NCBI GenBank assembly: GCA_949126835.1
Contig: OX421503.1
Location: forward strand, 827,001-891,000
Length of the DNA: 64,000 nt
Reading direction: 5' to 3'
Origin: Anisus vortex
Lineage: Eukaryota; Mollusca; Gastropoda; Planorbidae
Shown here: positions 56,562-64,000 of the stretch, piece by piece
Layout of the letters: every line of letters starts with the position of its first letter
How positions within the stretch are numbered: the first letter of the stretch is position 1
Notes under the pieces: model-generated
The model's database searches: none
What the model was told of the DNA's origin: nothing
Seen by the model: only the letters and a program-made list of their open reading frames with translations
Program-made: the position numbers and the translations under genes

Positions 56562-56965
56562 GTTGGTATATAAGGGATGTCAGGAACTGATCGGGAAACA
56601 AGTGGCCCAGCATTGATCCTACTGTAACTGGAGCTCAATGAAGTCTATAATATTGGTGACATGCAGGTGCCAGTAACGGGCATTTTGTAAACTATGCGCA
56701 TGAAAAATATATGAATAGGCCATTAACCTGTCGCAACGATTATCCATGCATGGTGAACTTAAAAGGTTAGGATAACCCAAACTATTCGTTCACATACATA
56801 ACAAATCATGTCTGTGTATTGGTTCGTTTGTTGTTCAGTGAGTAAGAAAAGCTGTAGCTGGAAGTGCCTCGTTTATTTCTGACGACCGTTGGTCTTAATA
56901 ACTTATAGACATTAAAAAAGGGAATAGTACTTTTTTTTACATAAAAGAAGTGTATATTCATAGAC

Positions 56966-57130
56966 TATAATATACATGGACCGCTTGCTTTAGTTTTTTA
57001 TGCTATTATCTTCTTTTTTTTTTGTTGCAATCCCGAGTCTAAATGAAGTAACTGTTATACAAGTTCCGTTTTATTAAATCGCATTTTTTTCGACTTTAAA
57101 TGAATACTTGTAGGCCTATTAATCCTATTA
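56966..57130 (+). mobile_element. MITE, left half (family with CATAGACTATAATA ends)
   Basis: Begins tcatagactataatatacat and ggaccgcttgctttagt. Interior blocks (gttccgttttatt-aatcgc and tttttcgactt) match the copy at 60519-60815. The right half is missing and a LINE fragment follows. Confidence 0.75.
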
Positions 57131-57144
57131 TCATTGACTATAAT

Positions 57145-57528
57145 CCGCAAGATGGTCTGAGCTGAAACGAAACAACCCAAAGATTGAAGCTTACTACAAT
57201 TTCTCCCGCAAATTTCAACACATCATCTTCAGAGTAAGGACTGGTCACAACAGGCTAAAGCAACATATGTTCCGCAAACTACGAATCGGAGCAAGCGAAA
57301 TGTGCCCCTGCGAAACAGCTCCCGAAAATGCGGAGCATGTCCTTCAGACCTGCCCTCTGTATCTTTCTACCCGGTCAGCCATTTGGCCCCTGGGGGCTAC
57401 CTTCAATGACAAACTGTTCGGTGGACTAGAGCAACTGACAGCCACGGCGCAGTTCATTACAACTATCGGACTTGTTGTCTGAATCCTCCCAATCATAACA
57501 TTTGAGAACGAAGAAGAAGAAGAAGAAA
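57145..57528 (+). mobile_element. I/Nimb-type LINE, 3' end, sister copy
   Basis: The frame to 57482 reads MFRKLRIGASEMCPCETAPE, then NAEHVLQTCPLYL and TRSAIWPLGATFNDKLFGGL. It keeps the CPC--...-eHvLq-Cp ligands lost in the copy at 42041. An upstream frameshift separates the RTGH part. The tail is (gaa)n. Confidence 0.75.
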
Positions 57529-57814
57529 TTGACTATAATAAGATGGACCGCCTGCTCTATTTTTAGAGCTTATGTTCTTTTTCCGTGCGCACACAACACT
57601 GATCTATAAATGTTTCCACTCTGTACAACTTTCAATTTTAATTTTTCATTGAGAAAATCATAGCAATCAAATAAAACGGAACTTGTATATCAATAACTTT
57701 ATTTCCTGTATAGCAATTACGTTATTTAGAATCGGGAATTCCGAACATCAGTGTTTCAAGTCATTATATAGCAGAAATACTAAAGCAAGCGGTCCATGTA
57801 TATTATAGTCTATG
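57529..57814 (-). mobile_element. MITE, complete copy
   Basis: Starts gactataataagatggaccg and ends gcggtccatgtatattatagtc. These are inverted repeats of about 30 bp with few mismatches. Interior blocks are the reverse complement of those at 60519-60815. It has no coding capacity. Confidence 0.85.
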
Positions 57815-58422
57815 GTATATTTAAATATAATGTTGTATATATCTATATGATAGACGGCCAGGAACCAATGCCGTAATAATTCTAAGGCTAAAGTATTTAA
57901 TTCTAACTTAGAAATAAAAGAACAATTATTATATTACGATAGTCAGAAATACATAGGGATTAAAAAAAATCGTAATTTATATTATAATATCTAAGACCAA
58001 ACAATTATACGTTTGTATTGTTCCCTAGTGGCCTCCGGACATGGAATACGTTTTTAAACAAACTGGGACAACCAACAACTTATATCTTTTAAAGACTCTT
58101 ATCGAAATGGAAGTCTAGACCCAAAACGCAGTTAAGCGAAGGCCACAGATAGGCCCAATAATAGTCTGTATAGAAGGAGCGTGTGTGTTATATTCTAAGA
58201 GTGCACTGAGAATGCCAAATTAATAACATGGATAGAAGTGCTCATATTAATTACCATTATTATTATTCTTATATATAAAACATTAGCTTGTTTAAGTTAT
58301 ATGCTTGTTAAAAATGTGCTTTAGCAAAGAGGTTACAGAATAACAAGGCGAATAAAATACATTACAATCTTTTTTCTTTTACTTAAACAAAATAATCATT
58401 TTGCTTTATTTCTACTGTTCAG
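57815..58422. other. AT-rich spacer
   Basis: No supported feature. Confidence 0.4.
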
Positions 58423-58695
58423 ACAATTTCTATGCGTCTACACTGTGATCTATATTCAAATAACGATTGAATTATACAATTTCTATGCGTCTACACTGTT
58501 CTCTTTATTCAAATAACGATTGAATTATACAATTTCTATGCGTCTACACTGTGATCTATATTCAAATAACGATTGAATTATACAATTTCTATGCGTCTAC
58601 ACTGTGATCTATATTCAAATGACGATTGAATTATACAATTTCTATGCGTCTACACTGTGATCTATATTCAAATGACGATTGAATTATACAATTTA
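58423..58695 (+). repeat. 53-bp minisatellite, five copies
   Basis: Units start at 58423, 58476, 58529, 58582 and 58635 with acaatttctatgcgtctaca, then ctgtgatctatattcaaa. A partial sixth copy starts at 58688. They differ at one to three positions. Confidence 0.95.
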
Positions 58696-59078
58696 TTTAA
58701 AACAAATCTCTTAACGATTGACCATAAAAATAGTATCCAACGTATTATAATGATTTACCATATATACATTTTCTTTTTCGTTTATCATGATAATCCTTTA
58801 CATTAAAATCTATAAATCACATTTTTTTACACTCTTTTCCTGAGGAAACATAATGATAAAGGTCATGTTTAATTAGAAACTAACTCAAGAATGGGTTATG
58901 AATATAACAATTTACTCAAACAATAGTAAAGTATAAACACAAAAACGTCTATTTAAATTTTTAATATTTTACTACAAATAATGGATGTAGTGCTATTGGC
59001 ACTCTTTCAGTCGATGCCATACATACAAAATGCAAATATACATACTATTTTTATTTTTTGAGATCTCTTTTATACATT
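58696..59078. other. AT-rich spacer
   Basis: No supported feature. Confidence 0.4.
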
Positions 59079-59081
59079 TTA

Positions 59082-59206
59082 GTAAGTAAAGTACCCATCG
59101 CACCAAATTGATCACTTTGCCGGTGAAGCAGCGTTTACCAGTTTCTGTGGCCACAGCATACAAGGTGAGTGTGAGGCCCAGCACAATGCACAGCTGCCTT
59201 TAGTAA
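59082..59206 (-). mobile_element. S1 SINE, 3' half only
   Basis: Minus orientation. It has the gtaaagtacccatcgcacca tail and gccacagcatacaaggt segment, then is interrupted by a second S1 copy. Confidence 0.75.
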
Positions 59207-59420
59207 AAGTAAAGTAAAGTTCCCGTCGGACCAAATTAATCTTAGTGCCGGCGAAGCAGCGTCCACCAGTTTCAGTGGCCACGGCATAGTAGGGGTGGTA
59301 CTAGGTACCTATCAGAGCTGGGTAGGCTCAGGGAACCCTCCTAGCTAGTCTCCACCATCATTCAAATCCGGGACCTTCAGTACGCCAGTCGAACGCGCTG
59401 CCTCTCGAGCATCTTGCCCC
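59207..59420 (-). mobile_element. S1 SINE, near full length with internal deletion
   Basis: Minus orientation. It lies head-to-tail with the previous fragment. The B box is altered (ttcaaatccggg), and part of the middle after ggtggtactaggt is deleted. Confidence 0.75.
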
Positions 59421-60404
59421 AGTCTAAAGCGATAAATTATAGAACAATTTTATTTCAATACATATCGTAGAGCGCAAAGAGGTATCAGGCCTAATCGCTT
59501 ATATGAACATAATGGTATCACCTAATAATAATAACATTTGTTATGATAAGCGTGCAGTAGTGATTTGAAATGTTTGAAATAATATAACTCTTTTGAAAAA
59601 TAAATTTAATATGAATGGAAGAATAGATGCATAAAATGTATTACTTGATTTTTATAAATAGCTGCTCCACATTCGAACTATTTATTTTCTTAAAAACCTT
59701 TTTTTCACATGGCAAATTATTAAATTGATGTTCTTAGTTTGATATAAATACTACTACAAATTATAAACAATTTATAAATATACGACTACCAAAAGAAATT
59801 TAAATGCAAAGTACTAAGGTGTGCTATAAATTCTAATAAGATCTGCATATTTGACAAAAAAATCAGAAAATTGAATACGTTTTACAACACAGTTTATACA
59901 ATATTTACAAGACAATTGAACTAATATGCTACTAACAGAAAACATCAGAACATACAATGCAATGAGATGAAAACATTGACTCTTTCGATGGATGAGTTTA
60001 ACCCGTAAAAGATCATTTAAGGGCATGCCAATATCTCCAGCCAAGCAGGCACCAGTTTGCGGAGCAGGTCAATATAAAAAAAGAAGAGTTGGCTGTTGTT
60101 GACCAGTAGATAGTCGCAAACCAACTGGTGGGTGGATTCGGAGGGCAATGAGAAATATCCTTAATTTGTAGGCTTTAAGAAATTATTGCGAAACAAAAAT
60201 GAAAACTAAACCATTCAAGCCTAAACCCTGGCGGGTAAGGACCAATCCAACGGTTGGGATATTCTCTCATCTAGGAGAGAAAACGATTTAAACATAACAA
60301 CTCTGCTACCGTGGAGACAATGTTGGTTGATCAAATGCTATGGAAGCACATCGAGAATTTAAACTCAATCCACTGATCATTATAAGGTAGATCAGTGTTT
60401 TAGC
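59421..60404. other. Intergenic sequence, no gene
   Basis: A 76-codon minus frame at 59814-60044 has no recognised features. Positions 60050-60260 are GC-richer and unassigned. Confidence 0.35.
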
Positions 60405-60815
60405 ATAGACTATTATACACATGGACCGCTTGCTTTAGTATTTCTGCTATATGATGACTCCATAGACTATAATATACATGGACCGCTTGATTTAGTATTT
60501 CTGCTATATGATGACTCCATAGACTATAATATACATGGACCGCTTGCTTTAGTATTTCTGCTATATGATGACTCGAAACACTGATTTTCGGAGTTCCCGA
60601 TTCGTTGTTTCTTTTGCACTTCCGTTTTATTGAATCGCTTCGATTTTCTCAATTAAAAATTAAAATTAAAATCGAAAGTTGTATAAAGCGGAAACATTTA
60701 AGAAACAACGAGGAGCGTAGAAGTAATTTAAGACAGCCTTTTTGGTTGCGCACGGAAAAAAAGTTTATATAAACTCAAAAAATAGAGCAAGCGTTCCATC
60801 TTATTATAGTCTATG
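60405..60815 (+). mobile_element. MITE with tandemly triplicated left end
   Basis: The 57-bp left end (atagactataatatacatgg, accgcttgctttagt, tctgctatatgatgactcc) occurs at 60405, 60462 and 60519. The rest of the element follows once and ends gcaagcgttccatcttatta, tagtctat at about 60815. The inverted ends match those at 57529-57814. The interior includes a long AT inverted stretch near 60640-60690. Confidence 0.9.
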
Positions 60816-61315
60816 ATTTTAGGCAGCATTGAGAGTATATAGTATAAGACACAATAATGTTAACCTGAGTGCATAATAAAAGCGCAAAAAAAATAGTTAT
60901 TTTGTAAACAAGGTTACGATTTTCTACAGTTATCATTTTAGGTCAATTATTGCAATATTTTTATTAACAATATTGGTACCTAAATATTTCTTTATAAACG
61001 TCTGTAGCCTAAGTTACATGCAATCTCGCCCTGTGCGTTTATATAAAGGGAGGAAACGGTACAACCCTAGTTGGACTTTCCTCGTGAGGTTAACTAAACG
61101 TCGAACAAGTCTTTCTGATTCTATGTATCTAGTTTCTCAGAGTTTAGAATCGTTGCATGATTCAAAGAAAACTGTGAGCTAATCTTGAATAAACGCAAAC
61201 ATATTATTCACACATATAGTTTGTAAGTGGTGATGTGAAATAACTCATGTCCATTTATGCTCGACTGTTATTTTCTGTTGCAGGAGATAATCGTGTCTTA
61301 ACGTAAAAAAAGTCA
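60816..61315. other. 3' flank of the right gene
   Basis: Downstream of the minus-strand stop. A minus-strand AATAAA (tttatt at 60960-60965) is a possible polyadenylation signal about 350 nt past the stop. A 69-codon plus-strand frame at 60973 is not supported. Confidence 0.35.
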
Positions 61316-61629
61316 TCAATGTTTTGGAGTTGGACTTTCTTCCTGAGAAAAGTAGCCGTCGCTTTCGTCACTTGTATTCCGGTTCTTTTGGGAAGTATGA
61401 ACATCCGTTGGTGTGATATATTCCGTATTTAGAAGCTTAGATGTGGTTGATATCTGCTTCGTTATCTCTTTACTGTTAACATAGTGCTCATCAAATGTAG
61501 CCTCCGTTAAAATGGTTTCTTCAATCGTCCAGTACAAATCATCGCTATTCTGTAATGCATCGGATCCTACGAGCTCTTTCTGCTCAGGTCTTCTGCTAGT
61601 TTCAGGAGGATGTCTGAATAAAAGGTTTT
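61316..61629 (-). CDS. Right gene, last exon (cytoplasmic tail)
   Basis: Acceptor tttccag, phase 1 entry, with the stop as its final codon. Encodes NLLFRHPPETSRRPEQKEL, then DDLYWTIEE, EHYVNSKE, NTEYITPTD and DGYFSQEE. YWTI fits the YxxI sorting/SH2 type, and YVNS fits the YxN Grb2-SH2 consensus. These are motif matches only. The 111-codon open frame that starts in the intron (MQLISF) is not the real start. Confidence 0.8.
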
Positions 61630-63167
61630 CTGGAAAAGAAATTAGCTGCATTTCAAAGCTAGTTATAATTGCATAATATTTTTTTTTGTTTAGTGTTTAA
61701 AGATGATATAAATAAACAGTGGAGTTTAAAGTAAAATTAATAATTTAGTGTCCAGATGTATTTTGGACTCGCTACATGTTACGATATAAAATTGCAAATA
61801 ATAATTATCCAACCATGAAACCATACTCATATAAATTAAATTAGCATTGCCCAAGACCTACTAGCTTTATACTATATGGTGGCATAATATGTAAACTATT
61901 GACACTATTGTAAAATATTGTCAAATGGTTGTGTGTTGCGTCTAGTGTAACAGCACTATGCTAGCTGTCACCGCTGGCTAGCAGTGTACGTGTAAAAGGA
62001 GTGCAATTAGTAAGTCTCTCTTGTCAGCATATAGCCTCTCCACAAGTCCTATGCAGTACCGCCTCGTGGTGGCAGATGTACACTGGAGCTGCGAGGCTTC
62101 AGGCTGAACTGCAACGATCTCGGAGTAGGTTTCGGCCCCCCTGGATGTGAGGCAGGCATGGCCCGCTCGACAGTTCATATGCATATAAGAGATCTATACT
62201 GAATGATTAATATCATTTAGATTAACTTCGCTAAATTCGCTAAACCTTCTGACGATTGACTGACAAACCCAATATTTCGAATGCTATTGACCAATATTAA
62301 TGATATCGAGATTAAACGGCATACAAACGTTCGACAACGCACTGCACTACATTTTCAGCCGCACCCCCCCCCCCCCCTACCCCGATGACTATAAAGATGT
62401 TTTCATTTTAAGTGTTTTATTTTCATTACTTTTTAAAATGTGCATTTGTTTAATATCCGTTTAATTATTTTAAAAAAAAAAAGAACTTTTTTTTACCTAG
62501 ATACAAAAATGTTATAATTTCTTTTGTTATAGTAAAAATATACCTACTTCTGCGGACGACTATGATGAAAAGTAAAGCTGCAAAAAGAAGAATCAATAAA
62601 CTGGCAGCAGCTATAGAGATAGGTCCAATATATTCTTGTGGGACCAGGCGTCCTTCTTGAGTAGAATCTAGGAAAGATCGTTAGTAATATTATCACGAAA
62701 TGATATGCTACTAATACCAAACCGTTTGTGCATTGTCAAGTAATTGTTTTAAACTGTACTCTTTCTTAGACCTAACTTACAATCAGATGGACTTTTTATT
62801 TTATATTTACAAGTAATAAACCGCAAATACTTATACGTAGACTACATTTTAACCAATATATGCAACAAAACACAGACATATAATATAAGATCTGCATACA
62901 CATATAAAATACAAAATAATATAAAGTAATAATTCATTTTTTTCTTTATTACTTACCGGATGGCCTAATTAAATATAATATTTTTGATAATACATAATCC
63001 TTATCTCTGTCAGTGCCGCTAATATTTGGGTAGACCTTAACTGTAACGATGTTTTGTCCATAGTTCAAATTACTTATTGATAACTTCCATGTGCATTCGG
63101 TGTTATAGTAGACATCATTAGAGAGTTGAACGTGGCTCGTGTTTTTAGCTGTAAGCTCATCTGTAAG
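61316..63167 (-). CDS. Type I single-pass membrane protein with tyrosine-rich tail, last three exons (5' end outside window)
   Basis: Exons 63167-62957, 62667-62548 and 61629-61316 join in phases 0, 1, 1 and give 214 residues plus a stop, with AG/GT sites throughout. The order is about 70 aa of ectodomain, a stalk and transmembrane helix, and a cytoplasmic tail of about 104 aa. The tail is hydrophilic with four tyrosines, which suggests signalling or sorting, but there is no catalytic domain. The layout (ectodomain exon ending phase 1, membrane exon phase 1-1 with Asp at the junction, then tail) is that of the left gene. Sequence identity between them is low, so common ancestry is inference. 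No named family recognised. Confidence 0.8.
61630..62547 (-). other. Right gene, last intron
   Basis: About 918 bp. A GC-richer patch at 61930-62170 looks like a degraded repeat. A C-rich run lies near 62366-62377. No exon is supported. Confidence 0.5.
62548..62667 (-). CDS. Right gene, transmembrane exon
   Basis: A 120-nt phase 1-1 exon (acceptor tcctag, donor AGAA|gtaggt). Encodes STQEGRLVPQEYIGP, then a helix ISIAAASLLILLFAALLFII and VVRR as stop-transfer. Size and phase match the membrane exon of the left gene. Confidence 0.85.
62957..63167 (-). CDS. Right gene, ectodomain exon
   Basis: Acceptor gttttcag, donor ATCCG|gtaagt, phase 0 to 1. Encodes LTDELTAKNTSHVQLSN, then YYNTECTWKLSISNLNYGQN and IVTVKVYPNISGTDRDKDYV. 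It has one cysteine followed by Trp (CTW), sequons NTS and NIS, and alternating strands consistent with part of an Ig-like sandwich completed by an upstream exon. Confidence 0.8.
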
Positions 63168-63249
63168 CTGAAAACGTAGAAAGAGGCAAATTTTATTTAT
63201 TGAATTCGAAGACAATGAAATTTTAGATAACTTATGGCTTTTATTTAAT

Positions 63250-63450
63250 TAAGTCCAGCTGGTGCTACGCTTAATATACCGGCTCGTCAACACCACTACC
63301 CAGATGGTAGGATGAAATAATCTATTTTTTTTTATAGAAGGATCGTCAGTAATAGATTCAACCACTTCTGCCAATGCATGTATTTTGAAGCCAAAAGGCG
63401 TAATAATTTTCTTTTATGTAGAAACGTCTGTAATCTTATATTATAAGTGA
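63250..63450 (+). mobile_element. Degraded SINE-like repeat with LINE-type tail
   Basis: Ends gcgtaataattttcttttat, gtagaaacgtctgtaatctt, the tail type of S2 and the Jockey-like LINE. The upstream part (agctggtgctacgcttaat) may be an eroded S2 head. Confidence 0.45.
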
Positions 63451-63529
63451 ATACGGACTATTTATATAAGTTTTAAATAGTTTTAAATGGCAGTGAGGGC
63501 GATTATGTGTTAGAATCCGAGTATAAAAC

Positions 63530-63873
63530 TCCAGAGAAATACTAACACTTAATAAGGAGAGAAATACTAACACTTAATCCGGAGAGAAATACTAACACTT
63601 AATCCAGAGAGAAATAATAACACTTAATCGGAGAGACATACTAACACTTAATCCGGAGAGAAATATTAACACTTTATCCGGAGAGAAATACTAACACCTA
63701 ATCCGGAGAGAAATATTAACACTTAATCTGGAGAAAATAATAACACTTAATCCGGAGAGAAATACTAACACTTAATCCGGAAAGAAACTAACACTTAATC
63801 CGGAGAGAAATACTAACACTTAATCCGGAGAGAAATACTAACACTTTATCCGGAGAGAAATACTAACATTTAT
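63530..63873 (+). repeat. 25-bp minisatellite, about 13-14 copies
   Basis: The unit is ggagagaaatactaacactt plus aatcc, with single-base changes and one shortened unit near 63781. It lies in the intron upstream of the right gene's ectodomain exon. Confidence 0.95.
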
Positions 63874-63892
63874 ACCGATCTGAAGACATTAA

Positions 63893-64000
63893 CTTATAAT
63901 TTACAGACGCTTCTTCTATAAAGACAATTATTGACTAGTCCTGCATTTCTAATAGTGTTTTAAATGATGTTAAGTTACTGGTTTTCCTGGTTTGTTCGGG
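63893..64000 (-). mobile_element. Jockey-like LINE, 3' end, cut by window edge
   Basis: Matches 46990-47115 (cttctataaagacaattatt and gttaagttactggttttcct). It continues beyond the window. Confidence 0.75.

Noticed and set aside
61316..61629. Canonical ITAM or ITIM in the right gene's tail
   Set aside because: Residue -2 to the tyrosine in DDLYWTI is Asp, not I/V/L/S, and YVNS lacks the hydrophobic +3 residue, so neither consensus is met.

Overview
The window reads as animal nuclear DNA, most likely from a heterobranch gastropod mollusc (sea hare / pond snail relatives). Genes are split into short exons with GT-AG introns, the background is AT-rich, and tRNA-headed SINEs recur that resemble those I know from freshwater snail genomes. 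No prokaryotic organisation, rRNA, genuine tRNA gene or CRISPR array is visible. The species assignment is inference.

Two genes look intact and both run off the left or right edge at their 5' ends. On the left (1100-14706, + strand) are the last eight exons of a type I single-pass membrane protein: N-glycosylated extracellular modules, two of them encoded by duplicated neighbouring exons, then a Gly/Leu-rich membrane segment and a charged repetitive cytoplasmic tail. On the right (63167-61316, - strand) are the last three exons of a gene with the same layout: an ectodomain exon ending in phase 1, a phase 1-1 membrane exon, then a tail with several tyrosine motifs. All reading phases join, and both assembled lengths are whole codons ending in a stop. 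The two genes point towards each other across about 46.6 kb.

That interval holds no other intact gene that I can support. At 29.2-35.8 kb is a tandemly duplicated, decayed cluster of a third membrane-protein type, whose copies share a frame break and carry pieces of the same LINE. The rest is a mosaic of transposon remains: pogo, Mutator-like, piggyBac, hAT (ZMYM type), a Tnp2-like transposase, a Gag zinc knuckle, LINEs of at least four types, two SINE families (here called S1 and S2), a MITE family with 30-bp inverted ends, and a piggyBac-type MITE flanked by TTAA. Several are nested, which gives relative ages.

Tandem repeats are abundant (15, 18, 19, 21/24, 23, 25, 47, 53, 56, 57 and 69 bp units). 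Three stand out: eight apparently identical 56-bp units that end exactly at the 3' splice site of the left gene's last exon; a 21/24-bp array expanded in frame inside a piggyBac transposase; and a 69-bp in-frame array in a Tnp2-like transposase. The palindrome TAGGCCTA occurs 18 times, where base composition predicts about one or fewer.
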